Below are positions 51,631 to 64,000 of a stretch of DNA of 64,000 bases, piece after piece. This DNA is from Adineta vaga. Its lineage: Eukaryota > Rotifera. The stretch spans positions 5,580,001 through 5,644,000 of the forward strand of contig CP075496.1 in NCBI GenBank assembly GCA_021613535.1, read 5' to 3'. The notes below the pieces were generated by a model, which did no database searches, had not been told where the DNA came from, and saw only the letters and a program-made list of their open reading frames with translations. A program made the position numbers and the translations under genes. Within the stretch, counting starts at the first letter, position 1. Every line of letters begins with the position of its first letter.

Positions 51631-51753
51631 ATGAAAGGTCCGACAACGAACATCACAACGAGTCGAAAACCTTCAACAACTTCGACGAGTAGTATTCAAA
51701 ATCATTTAGCAACACGACCAAGACAGAGTGAAGTCTATGAGGATTATTCAGAA
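51631..51753 (+). CDS. LMO7-like gene, alternative first exon B
   Basis: ATG at 51631; 41 codons; ends Glu-Asp-Tyr-Ser-Glu in phase 0 at a GTATGT donor. There is no convincing acceptor just before the ATG, so it is read as an alternative first exon rather than an internal one. Content is Thr/Ser-rich and basic. Confidence 0.6.
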
Positions 51754-52112
51754 GTATGTTCGTAGTATATATATATATACATACATTTATATTCTAAATT
51801 CTTTCTTAAAATAATATTTAATAAGAAACAGCAGCCGCTTCATATTACACATTTGTTTTCATTTCATTATACTCCTTATCGTAGTTCAATAGAATAACAT
51901 GTCGTTTTTTTTCAGTGCCCCTTTCAGAAATAATACGTTGTCGAAATATAAAATCCATAGAAAATTTGAGTGGATTTTTATGTAGATATATTAAGTACGA
52001 ATAAAATAATCAAAGCTTTTCTTTTCCTAATGGAAAGAATAAAAGAAATGAAATAACGAATATTTTATTGCCTTTTTTTTCTTCTTGTAAAATTCTTTAT
52101 CTTTATTTATAG

Positions 52113-55100
52113 GCGGTAGAAAATTGGCGATTAAAACGTGAAGAAAAACGTAAACAAAGTTTAAAACCAACGCAATCGGATGACGCTTCACCACTATCAT
52201 CACCTATCATCGAATCAACGCCTTCAAGCTCTATCAAAAAGTATAACTAATTACCTTGAAATTTTGTTTTTCATTATGCATCACTTTTCTCGTACAGATC
52301 AGATGAAACAGAAATCAAATCAAATCTTCGATCTCCATCTCCACCCACTGTGGTATTATCATCATCGACAACAAACGAATCTACAGATCAATTAACAGTA
52401 AAGAATCGAATACCATTGAAAAGTCCATCACCCCAACGAATTAAAGTAAACAAAAAACAATCCGTACAAATGAGATTGTATCGAAAAATAATATTCATAT
52501 GTATTCCTAGGGTCCTGCTAAAATACATGAAATCTACATACAAAAAGCAGTTGACATACGTGGTTTTGGTTTTAAACTCGATGGTGGTTCATTACATAAT
52601 CGACCTATTTATATCTCTACACTTGAAGATGGTAAGATAATCTGTTGTGAATGGATAGAAAGATGTTTCTCTAAATTTTAATCAAAACATTGATGAATAT
52701 AGATAGTTATATTTGTCATTCTCTGTATGATGTACTTTAGGAATACGACACTGAAGAATGATGGCAGAAAGTCAACTTTTTTATTCTATTTTCAGGTAGT
52801 CCTGCCGATAAAGCTGGATTATGTGTCGAAGATGAAATTATATCAATGCATGGTGAAAATATTGAATATATGACATTTGATCAAGTACGAAAAATTCTTA
52901 AAGAACGAAATTTACGTGGAAGTATTCGATTAGTTGTTCGAACTTTCGAAGGTACAAAAAAAAAGAAACAATCGTTATTTTCAATTATGTTACTCATTCA
53001 TTTAAATTCTTATTACTTTCTTCTTAGATATCATTGATGATAGTTCTCAAACACTTACAGTAGGACTGACAACTGGACATAGTCGAACACCATCACCACA
53101 AAAACTTGCATCTAATTCACAGCCAACTATATTACCTGTATCGCCTCCACCGACAACTTCACGTACGATACCAGTAACATCACCGACTCCATCAAATATT
53201 CATGCACCTATTTATACATTTTTACCATATACACCTCCACCACTTCGATTCCAACAGCTGATACAACTCTGAATACACCGATTCAATCGTCATCTGTTTC
53301 ATCGATGAATATGTTTGGACCAAAACCATTTCGTTCAACTGCTTCAATTAATCTTGATAAACAAAATTCAAATGAAATCGTAAGCATTTTTTTTTGCTCT
53401 TAACTAATCAGAGAATAGATTTTATAAAAAAGAAGAGATAATTCATGTTTATACTCAATATTTCATGAAAACAATTTACCGCTAATGCGATAACATAGTT
53501 GAATTTCTCTCTTCATTCATAAAAACTCTTTAAATACATGCATGGCTATTATTTTTGTATTGTTCAGAAGATTGCTCATACATCACCAATTGAAGCTTTC
53601 CGAAAAATGCTTGATCCATCAAACAGTATCAGCAAAAGCATGAACAATGAGGTAGTCGAACAAGTGTAATTAGTAGAAAAAATTATAATAATAAAATAAT
53701 AATATACATCTCTCTATCTATTTAACTGCACGTCTTCTATATCAACAATTCAACAAAATAAATCCATTACATAATTATGCACATATAAACATCTTCACTA
53801 ATCATCATTATCTTTGGTGTTTGGTGAATGTTATTTTCTTGTCTCTTTTTTTTGCCTTTCGAATTTTTTTCTCAAAAACTTATGTCGATGATCTTTTGAA
53901 TTTGTACGTGTGGTTTTCTGTCTCGTGAATATGTCAATATGATTTTATTGTTCATTGAATGATTTTGTTATCAGATGAATATATTCTCCGATGAGTAGAT
54001 AAATGAAACTATGCTATTTTATCCATAATAATACATTAGTGCATGTATATAAAAACATTTTTCTATTCTTCTGTTGAGAATACCTAACTATCATATTTTA
54101 TTTAATGTAGTTCATCAAACTATTTAGATTTGATCAACTTGCTTCTCTTCTGTAGAAGAATAGTTGTAGATATTTCTAAGATCTTTTCTCTCGTGTATCT
54201 AGTGAAAGAATCTGTTCTTCTCGAGCTTGAATAGAGATAAAGAAAATTTTTGACAGTTGTTTGTCGTAGAATGGGAAGGATTAATAATTATATATACATA
54301 TTTTTTCTTTCGAATTACTTGCAACCATATACTAATGAAATTTTCCTCTCAATGCATGAATGATAACTTCTATTACTACCATGATGACTTCTTCATTATC
54401 TTTTATTTTTATATGATTTTATAAAATATAGTTCTTTTTATTTAACAGACAACGAATTCTACTGAACAACAATCACCAACTATATTGAAAATAACAACAC
54501 GAGAAACTGCAATAACACGTAAGTTACTTTCTCTTTTCTCATTTTACATTCAATATCAAATTTATTCTCTTTCAGCTCCGCCAAATTCTGTATCAATTTC
54601 ATCCGATTCAACCTATACATCATCATCAAACACAACAACAACAACAACAACAGCGAAAGTAAAAGCACCACCTCCACCATTAACATCTGTAGAATCTCTA
54701 TTACATGGAACATCGGACAATAATAATCACGAACAACACTGTAATGAATCACTTATTGTTCAAGCACGTTCATCTGTTGAACAACAAATGAATCAATTGC
54801 AACAAGAGCTTTTACGCAATTATCCTCATACACAAGCATCACGCGTATACTTTCTTTGTGTTTTTTTTACATAAAAAACTTAATTTCATTTTTTCTTTTC
54901 ATTGAATTCTAGGATCAGCGTTCAGTAAATATTCCCATTGATACATCGAATGTGATTAAATTATCTTCATATCAACAACAAGATTCATCTTCAACTAATA
55001 ATAACAATCGAATATATGGAATCAAAGTTAATTCAAATGAAACTTCAGATCAAACTATCGATTCTTCCAATTCACAACGAATATCACCAAGTTATCCAAA

Positions 55101-56799
55101 ACGTTCTATACAAGATATACCGTCACTATTTACCAACACTGCAACGTCAAATACAGCAATCAATCATCCATCTACGACACATTCAACAGATCGTACAGTA
55201 AATGAAATCAAAATAAATCTTTTAACTCCAACCTCAAATCAACAACAACAACAACAACAGAAAAAATCTTCCATACTATTAGATGAAAAAAAAACACAAC
55301 AACGTATTACAAAGTGAATACTATTCTTTCTAATCTTTACCAATTACTCACAAAGAAAACGTTTATTTCTTTTTTTTCTTTCTTTTAGTAAACAGTTGCA
55401 TACAACATTTAATCAGGTACCAAAAAAACCTCATCATGATGACCATTCATGGATTAATAATAATGAACAGAATAAATCTATCGTTCCTCCACCATCACAG
55501 CAACAAACATTAACAAATAAAAATGGAAAAAGTCTTAGTAATCATCGTCCTCCTCCACCGATACCTCAACAACAAGATGTACAAAAAAATATATCGACAT
55601 CGAAGCAATTATCAATGTTTCATTATGGTGATACATCTGATGATTTGCATTATCGTCCTTTACGAAGTGCACAACATCAACATGATGTTGAACCATCCAT
55701 TCATCGTCAACATCAACTTAAAAATCGACCGTTAGTATTACGCTAAGAAAAAAAACATCTTAAATTTAAATTTCTCTTTTTATTGGATTTTAGAAAATCA
55801 CCAGTTCGTACAACGATTAATAGTAATAACAACCGAGTATTGTCCGTTAGTGGTAAATTACATTGTTCAAAATGTAATGAAGAATTAGGTAAAACTAAAA
55901 TCGCCTATAATTGACAGATTTTATTATTCAATTCATTGATATTCAGGTCAAGGTTCAGCAATGGTTATTGAATCACTTGGTTTATATTATCATATCGAAT
56001 GTTTTCGATGTTTTGTTTGTAATATACCTTTATCATCATCATTTGAAGGCACAGATGTTCGTGTACGAACTAATCGGCTTCATTGTCAAAATTGTTTTTC
56101 CGATGAAAATGGTATGTATAATTAGTAATTAGATTTTGATATTAATAATTAGATGAGATTTACTTAGGCGCCTGGCGATCAAACGTAAGAACAAGAAGAA
56201 GAAAATTTTGCTTTTCTTCTTTTTATTGTTTGCGTTAATGTCGAAAGTCTCTTTTTTTTAACGCTACAGCACATAACGCTATACACTTCAGCTGTATAAA
56301 AACAAAATGACATTGTGAACGATGATATTTTGATATTTTTTATCAAAATTCTAATCGAATAACGTTTAGTTCGTATAGTTTCATTTCGTTCAATTCTTCT
56401 CTCGAATGGATTTCAATCATAGATTCGTACACATGTCATTTAAATTTCACTAAAGAGCACATCGTTTTTACTCACAAATATCGCATTTGTATTCTCTTTA
56501 GAAATCAATCTTGAATCATTCTTAATATGTTTTTGATTTTTTCAGCAAGTTTTATTATAATTCCTACTTCTATATGGCAACTTGATGAGGTCTGAAATTA
56601 TCTTATATTCATGCATCGTTTGAAAGATATTTATCAGGCATCAGACATATTGAATTTGATTTGATTTGATTTCCTTTTTCTTTGTCGCATGTCAAAAACT
56701 AACAAAACTATTTTATCAAAAAACAAAACTTGTTCAAATATGTTCAATTCATTTTCTTCTTCTTTTCATTTTTTAGGTGTAAAATCAAGTGCCGTTTAA
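52113..56799 (+). CDS. LMO7/LIMCH1-like PDZ-LIM protein, common exons
   Basis: Exons 52113-52240, 52298-52463, 52511-52631, 52796-52951, 53258-53379, 53568-53651, 54449-54518, 54576-54844, 54913-55313, 55389-55730, 55794-55888, 55947-56111 and 56777-56799, all in phase; 881 residues with first exon A or 754 with B. A PDZ domain spans the junctions at 52631 and 52951, with Gly-Phe-Gly-Phe-Lys-Leu-Asp-Gly-Gly as the ligand-binding loop and Gly-Ser-Pro-Ala-Asp-Lys-Ala-Gly later. A long Ser/Gln/Pro-rich linker leads to one C-terminal LIM domain (Cys-x2-Cys ... His-x2-Cys ... Cys-x2-Cys ... Cys-x2-Cys), with Ala-Met-Val-Ile-Glu-Ser-Leu-Gly-Leu-Tyr-Tyr-His as in LMO7. The family links actin and adherens junctions. 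The model skips the sequence 53028-53257, which leads to a stop at 53272. Confidence 0.85.
53028..53272 (+). CDS. LMO7-like gene, alternative early-stop exon
   Basis: Follows a good acceptor (TTCTTAG) and joins 52951 in phase, reading Asp-Ile-Ile-Asp-Asp-Ser-Ser then a Thr/Pro/Ser-rich stretch to a TGA at 53270-53272. With first exon A it would give a 439-residue protein that keeps the PDZ domain and loses the LIM domain. The acceptor at 53256-53257 (CCAACAG) instead starts an exon that restores the long frame. If that acceptor is not used, this stretch contains a one-base frameshift. Confidence 0.6.
56546..56595 (+). CDS. LMO7-like gene, alternative last exon
   Basis: After a strong acceptor (TTTTTTCAG) the frame from 56111 continues for 16 codons, ending Trp-Gln-Leu-Asp-Glu-Val and TGA. 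It would replace the tail Gly-Val-Lys-Ser-Ser-Ala-Val encoded at 56777. Both tails follow the complete LIM domain. Confidence 0.4.
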
Positions 56800-58859
56800 A
56801 CTATTATTAATTCTTCCACACCCGTCCTTTCTCAATTATATGCAATCAATATATATCTGTTTTTGTTTTATTTCCTATTCCAATTCATAGATGAACGAAC
56901 ATTCCACATCTATACATACATATATATATATATACTATCAACACTGTGGTTTCGATTTCTTTTCTTTTGCTCAAACTAAGAAGAACAACAGAATATAAAC
57001 AATCTTCTTGAAATTAAAATAAAATATTTCTTTTGTTGTGTGATAAGTTCTATGTATATTCTTCGAAAAGCAAGCGTCTAATGTACATATACATAGGATG
57101 GTGCTATTTTCCTCCTTTCTCTCTTTTCTTTTTGTACAGATCTTGTTTTTGATTTGTCTTCTTTTCATTTCTTCTATCGCGATTGATTTTGCAGAGACGA
57201 ACAGTTTGTTTCTTGCTTGTTGTTACTGTTGCTATTAACTTTGATTGATTTTTTTCCCTTCTTTTGCTTTGTTTGAACATCTTTTGTCTTCCTTCCTTTA
57301 CTACTTTCAGTTTTATATATTCAAACAAACTCGAACTAACTTTTGATGATCTCTCTGTTAGATTTTATGGTTTTATTTACGTGCAGAGAAAAAAATACAT
57401 ATATAGAATAAGTCATTTTTGAAAAAATATACGAAACAAAATTTATTATTAATTTTAGTTCTTAAAAAATATTCAGACTATTTCAATAAGTATAGATCTA
57501 TTGAAACATTCGTCTTTTGATTATTATTCGATGTTAAATTCTAGAGAGAGAGAGAGAGATTTCTAGTTTCAAACCCATCGAAAAATATGTTATCGTCAGA
57601 TAAATGAATCAATTGTATCATCAGCCAATTATAAGTATAACTTCCGGGACTAGGTGAAAATCTACTCATAGATTGATTGATCAAGGTTTATAACTATATT
57701 CTACTATATAAACAAAATCTTAACTATTTAACATATAAGAGAGATCAATATCAAAACATCCAACTGATCAATGATTCGCATCTGATTAATACCGCCATTA
57801 GATCACATATAGATCTCCCTCTTTTTTTCGATTATGTTCTCTAATGATTTCAACAGACATCTAACACTATAGACAAGTAAAATCACATGAGAAAAGAGAA
57901 AGTTTATCATCCGAATGAAGTTAATCGATGTCTTTAATATATTCATATTCAATGACGCATTACACGAGCGTCAATCTAAGTAGTAAATCACATTCTATTA
58001 GAAGGAAAAAGAAATGAATAGCCATCATTAACAATAGTAGTCATTCATTGTCACCTTTTTGATAATGACTAGTCATTATAAATAAGCTCAACAATCAAGT
58101 AATAAAGTCAATTTATCATCAAACAAATGTATACATAACATAAAAGTGATAAGTGACCTGTCAGAGATGCTTCTAATTAGTTTACATTGCATTTTTATTT
58201 TATTTTTTTGAGAAGTGATTAACAGCATTTGTTTTCTTTTTCATTGTTATTCAAATCGACGATCAAAGTATTTAGAAAAACAATGTAAACGAATTGCATT
58301 GCATTTTGAAAGAAAAACTTTTTTCCTTTTCGGTCGATTGATGTTCAATCATTTATTTGAAATCAAATCTATGTTGACGAAAAGCATCAAGAGATAATTG
58401 CTTATGGGAATTCGACGGTACCCGAGACAATCATTTCGTTTCCCCATGAAAATAGTTGATCTTCCTTTCAAATCATCAAAAGTCAATTGCACATGTTCAC
58501 AATTTAACGGACAAAAGACAATTATGTTGCATAACAATTAACCACTACTGACCGGAGATCAAAATGAATAGTCTTAATTTTAGTTTTGTTCGCTATCGAT
58601 CTATCCGTTCATCATTAGGACAAACATAATATCTTCGCGAAAATATAAGATAATTAACAATTGTCCGCATCATTAAGTTTTAATTCTTTTCGAAGTCTAT
58701 ATCCTCATTATCTTTCTTCCTATTACATCAAATCGATCAGATAAAGTATCTTTTGATGATCAATCTATCCTTTTTTTTTCTTAGGAAAATAACGATTAAA
58801 TGATGATTTCGTTAATTTAAATTTTCATTTTTATACAAAACAAAACAAAAAGTATTCAA
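56800..58859. other. 2-kb spacer between converging genes
   Basis: Holds the 3' regions of the LMO7-like gene (plus) and the homeobox gene (minus), a TA run at about 56921-56938 and a GA run at about 57545-57560. No coding exon supported. Confidence 0.5.
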
Positions 58860-59381
<522 letters not shown>

Positions 59382-60718
59382 GATATGTTTGTTGAAATGA
59401 AAGAGGAAAGATAGTATAAAGCTTATTTTATATGAACGGAAGAATGCGAAAGGAGAAGAGAGGAAGAAGAGAAAGTGTTTTTTTTTTCTTATTGGAGAAA
59501 ATTGATGATTGGATAGAAAAGAAAATGAATTAATCTTCTTTGAAAAAAATTGATTGACTGACTGTTTGTTTTCATATTCACACCATCTCTATTTTCACGA
59601 GCGGATCATTCGCATTTCAAGGATACCGCATTAAACTGTGAGAAATTAAAGATCAATCATCAACTTTAATTTTTTTCTTCCTTTCTCTACTTTGTGACAA
59701 GAAAATCATAATCATAAAGAATCAATGTTCGTTTAATGAAGTGAAGATTTAATAGCATTGCAATGACAAGTCAAAAATCTTAGTGATAAATACCTCTATT
59801 GGGTATTTTCATTCATGTGTGAATTAATGTGAAAAGTGAATATATGCATTGGTTTATTTGTTTGAATGTTGCATGGAATGTATCATTTATTAACAAATAA
59901 ACAGAAACGAATATGTATCAGAGACATAATTAACAGCTTGAAAGCGGTTTGTTTGTTAGTGATTCAATGTTAATTCTATTGAAGATATTGATGATAAGAG
60001 ATGAAGTGTTTTTGTTTTGATGTAATCGTTTAATTATGAAGTATGTCGAGACTAATGACGTTCTTTAATGGAATATTGACACTAGGAAGTGATTAAGACT
60101 AATATTCATTCATGCGACTTTCTTGTTATACAAAATGTCTTTGAAATAGTACTATATAACAAATCGTGTTAGTTGAGTTCACAGGAAACGTTCGTCTTAG
60201 ACAATGACCAATTCATAACTTCCTACATAAATGTTGATAATCATTTTTTATTTGTTTATAAGGAAAAAAACATTTTAGTTCTGTTTCACACAAATAAAAG
60301 ATCTACATATTTAAATTGTGCTTGTGTACAATATATAATGATATCTCATTTTCTGTATATATATATACGGTGAAAAAGTTTGCTTATGTTTTATTTTCAG
60401 TTGTTCTTCGTTCTTCTGATCAAATGTCTGGTGATTTGTTAGAAGGAAATGTTAAATAAAAAAAACAGCAGTAGCAGTACGAGTACGACAGTCAAAATCA
60501 GCAAACGAAAGAAGAAAGTAAAATGTTCAGAGAGTAGATATAAGAAATGACGGTTTAGACGAACAAACGAAAGACAAAGAAAGAGAAAAAGATAAAGAAA
60601 ATGAATAGGTTAAACCAAATGACTGCTGTTCACTCGCTCAAAAAATACACACAAATACAATCATAATTTTGTTTTTCTTTTTGTTACAAAGATTTTGTTG
60701 ATTTCTTTGATGTTTCCT
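59382..60718. other. Spacer: homeobox promoter and LSM14 3' region
   Basis: No coding exon supported. The first part presumably holds the homeobox gene's promoter; the last few hundred bases the LSM14 3' untranslated region. Confidence 0.45.
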
Positions 60719-62558
60719 CTAATAAGCTTGCATACGTTTATTTGTATTGTTATAGTATGTCGTATTTCGAGAACGTTGTTGACCATCTCCATAATTTCCT
60801 CCTCCACCGCCGCGTTGGTAACGAGCACCATTGCCATAGTAAGATTGTTGACCATTATTATTTCGTCGATTATTATAATTATAATAGCCACCTTGACCAT
60901 TACGTTGATTACCTGATTGTTGAGCAGGACGATATTTTAAACCGAATGTTTCTGCATTAATTCGACGTTCTTCATTCCAATTTCGTCGTGAATTTCTGAA
61001 AAACTATTTATTTTGAGATAGAAAATATCGATTATTGAACATACGTTTTTTCTTTTTCTGTTGTTTCACATGAGATTCGATCAAAGAAACTTTTTTGTTT
61101 ATCATAAAAACCATCAGGATTTGGTTCTTGTTGTTGTTCTAATAGATTTGTTGAAGAATTGGTTTGCTGATCAGGTTGTTGTTGTTGTTGTTGTTGTTGC
61201 TCTTGTTGATCATTTTCTTTTTCTTTCTCTTTGTCGTTCTCATTGTTAGTTGTTGATGTCTCGTTAGTTTTATCTTTATTCGTCTTAATTGATAAACTCT
61301 TTTTAAGTTCATCTTCAATCGCATTTTTATCGAATTCAGCATTGGATTTTTCAAAATCAAAATCACCAATAAATTTCAAAGTTGATCGATTATTACTATT
61401 ACCACGTATGGAATCAGTACGTTCACGTTGTTGACGATTATTTCGTTGTTGATTTTGTTGATTACCTGCTATGGCGCCTGTTGAATTACGTCGTTCACGA
61501 TATCCATAGTAATTGTTATAACCTTGTTGATTATTATTTGTACCTTTTTTTTCAATGAGAAAACAATTAATAAAGATATTGATATCATTTATTAGAACTT
61601 ACGTTTTGAAGGATAAAAACGATTTCCTTCATAGTTTTGTTGTTGCTGCTGCTGCTGCTGTTGTTGTTGTTGCTGTTGTTGTTGACGTGGATACCGTTGA
61701 TTTTGTTGTTGACGATAATTATTATTTTCCCAAGCAGAGTTATTCGAACGGGGCCATTCGGCATAATCATATTGTTGATTTCCTCGACGATTATTGTTAT
61801 TATTATTATTACTAAAATCATTGTAATAATCTTGTTGTTGTTGTTGACGACCACGTCGTTGATTATTATTTCCATAGGAATAGTCTTGTCCATCGAGCTG
61901 AGCTGATGTTGATTGTTGACTAAATGGTCTTGATGATTGTTGTTGATTTAAATTTAACTGACGTAATGGATCTGTATTTGAAGAGGATTTTAATCCTTTA
62001 TTAGGTCCTTGTTGGACAGATGACATTGTGCCTTGGTTTGATGCTGACCGTGTTTGATTTCCTCCAGTTGTATTATTTGTTCCCACCGTAGAAGAACGAG
62101 CATTCGAGGGATACATAGAAGACTAAAATCAAAATGAGAAAGATTATTGTAATGTTTTAATCGGAGAGAATCAAATTTACTTCAACAATAGCTGGATCGT
62201 GTGTAATTGTACTTTGTGGAGGTTCTCGAACTTGTAAATCTTCAATGTCGGCACCGCGAAAAATAATATATTCAAAGATCTCATCACGAGCAGGTACAGG
62301 TCGATCCGTTGGACGATCTTCTGTACCAAAAGAACGCACTACAAGTTCAATGAAAAGTAAAAATCAATATATTATATTTTCAAAATATTTACCTTTAGAA
62401 AGTGCTACAGTTGATTCATTGGCATCAATTGTATATAAAATACCTTCATAACGAATTTTAGCTTTGGAAACAAGACTAATTTTTGAGCCCAAATAAGGTG
62501 AATCAGTTGCTCCAGTTGCAGATGGTTTTTTTATAGATGAATTATTTGTTAAGCTCAT
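60719..62558 (-). CDS. LSM14: LSM14 (RAP55/Scd6/trailer hitch) mRNP protein
   Basis: Five exons, 62558-62393, 62338-62181, 62122-61603, 61543-61045 and 60995-60719, in phase throughout; 539 residues. The N-terminal LSm domain (about 20-100) has Tyr-Leu-Gly-Ser-Lys-Ile-Ser-Leu, Ile-Arg-Tyr-Glu-Gly-Ile-Leu and Val-Arg-Ser-Phe-Gly-Thr-Glu-Asp-Arg. A Gln/Asn-rich region with a polyglutamine run follows. The FDF motif ([11 protein letters not shown], near 343), FFD box ([11 protein letters not shown], near 431) and TFG box (Asn-Ala-Glu-Thr-Phe-Gly, near 465) come in the canonical order, then an RGG-like tail rich in Gly, Asn, Tyr and Arg. The family binds DDX6 and 4E-T, represses translation and scaffolds P-bodies in the cytoplasm. 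Confidence 0.95.
61640..61690 (-). repeat. Polyglutamine tract in LSM14
   Basis: A run of about 17 Gln codons (mixed CAA and CAG on the minus strand), within exon 3. A second, shorter Gln run lies at about 61175-61205 in exon 4. Confidence 0.9.
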
Positions 62559-64000
62559 TTTGATAGTTTCTGTGACTATGGAGGATGAAAAGTGAATAAT
62601 AATATGGAAAGACTTTTTTTCTCTCTTTCTTTTTTTTCTGTTTATGTAACGAATTCGATCAGATAATAGCTATAAACAGATATCTCTTGGCCAAGAATAG
62701 TCACATTCGGTGTAAACCAAAACAAAAAAGAGAAAAGAAGAAGAGGAAAACAAATATTGTTGGTCGTCTAGGGATTTTATATCTCTGTTCACTTGTTTAG
62801 TTCGACTAACATGTGAAGCAATAAGATCGACGTTTCTAGAAATAGAAAGAATATGATGAATGTAGATTTTATTAATTCTAGGGCGTTATTTAGAAAGAAA
62901 AATAAATATAGAAGAAGAAAAGAATAAGAACATGAGAAGAACACGAAGAAGACATCATGACGGTCAGTAAAGCGTCAAAGAGGAGGATCATTTCGTTTCT
63001 AAAAATAAATATCAATAAATCAAATAGAAATATCGATATGATGATGAAGACATAAATATATATATATATATATATCAAAAGTTTGACTTTTTTATGGAAA
63101 AGTTTTTGATATTTACAACGAATTATTTATCTAGAGGTCACTAATATACAACATTTAATTTGACTTCTAAGAATTTATAATGATGTTTTGAAGAAATTTG
63201 AAAACCAAATAATCGATAAAGTTAGTTTTAAACAATCGCTTAGATATGTATGTTTTAAGTAGTTACTAAAAAATTTTAATTGGTTTCTTTTCCTACTCCA
63301 ATAGTATTTATCATGATTCATTTTACAATATATAACTTATCTTCTCTCCTTTCGTTCGTTCTCGTTGTATAAATGAATGAACGTCGGTCAATCTCAATTT
63401 ACAATGCAAGATACGAACGAAGTAACTAGATTGTAACATAAATATTCGAAAATCAAGATTTGAATAGTTATAACTCGTACGAACTTCTCTTAATCCCAAC
63501 ATCGAACATATTTGTTGTATATTTAAAGAGAGAGAGAGAAAGAAAGAGAAAGTATATATTTAGTTAGATAAGAGTAAAAGCAAAAGCAAATACATATTAC
63601 TTTTTTTGTTAGTTCTATATGAAAATCAACGATTTAATTCATCTTAGTGTACATATGTCATCTTTTTCTTCTTCTTAACCGATCGTTTTTTTTCGCGAGA
63701 AATATATATCAAAAGGAAAAAAATGTCCCTGTCAAAATAACAACGTCATATTCTACTTTATACTAGTTGTCTTACTCATGTATATCGATTAGATAATTGA
63801 AAGAAACAATTCGAGTGTAGCCACCATCTTTGTTCTAATTACTCATCGAATTCAACGGCAAACATAATGTCTAGTTTGAAATCGACCATCAAAAGAGAAA
63901 GTATCTATTGATGTATTGTTTTAGTTCTAATATTGAATTCTCATCTACTGTTTTTCTCTTTCTCTCCTTATAAACCCTGAACATAATCAATTAAATTGAT
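62559..64000. other. Region upstream of LSM14 to window end
   Basis: No gene seen. Presumed LSM14 promoter in the first few hundred bases. TA run at about 63057-63076 and GA runs at about 63527-63550. Confidence 0.45.

Noticed and set aside
60661-61000. Hydrophobic plus-strand frames opposite LSM14
   Set aside because: Antisense shadows of Asn/Gly/Tyr-rich LSM14 coding sequence.

Overview
This is nuclear DNA from a small invertebrate animal, most likely a bdelloid rotifer of the Rotaria/Adineta type. It is AT-rich, with mostly 50-80 nt GT-AG introns and closely packed genes. A homeobox, a two-pore K+ channel, carboxypeptidase D and LSM14 show it is metazoan. The rotifer call rests on a protein at 15.7-18.1 kb that joins an N-terminal Val-Trp-Leu-Asp-type domain to an ADP-ribosyltransferase-like domain and kinesin-light-chain-type TPRs, an architecture I associate with bdelloids. 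It is an inference from memory, not from a search. Exon coordinates below were worked out by hand from splice sites and phase arithmetic; every multi-exon model keeps an open frame across all junctions unless stated.

Layout: 0.1-7.1 kb (-) an unrecognised gene with repeated ~110-residue units, whose upstream introns hold a decayed ~0.7 kb tandem array; 7.1-12.1 kb no confident gene; 12.1-14.8 kb (+) unknown protein; 15.7-18.1 kb (+) ART-like/TPR protein; 18.5-19.4 kb (-) ECHDC3-like enoyl-CoA hydratase family protein; 21.8-24.0 kb (-) proline-rich two-C2H2-finger protein; 25.0-28.7 kb (+) carboxypeptidase D; 29.3-34.0 kb (+) three tandem neuronal-calcium-sensor-type EF-hand genes with identical exon structure; 34.5-34.9 kb (-) small unknown gene; 37.2-46.7 kb (+) a two-pore-domain K+ channel preceded by seven candidate alternative first exons; 49.7-56.8 kb (+) an LMO7/LIMCH1-like PDZ-LIM protein with alternative starts and ends; 58.9-59.4 kb (-) a Gbx/unplugged-like homeobox with an unusual Trp at homeodomain position 49; 60.7-62.6 kb (-) LSM14.

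The genes do not form one pathway. Several would be at home in neural or sensory cells (calcium sensors, K2P channel, Gbx-like factor), but that is only suggestive. The most noteworthy structures are the K2P first-exon array, the altered homeodomain, the LMO7-like gene's multiple starts and ends, the ART-like domain lacking part of its catalytic triad, the triplicated calcium sensors and the decayed tandem array with its host gene.
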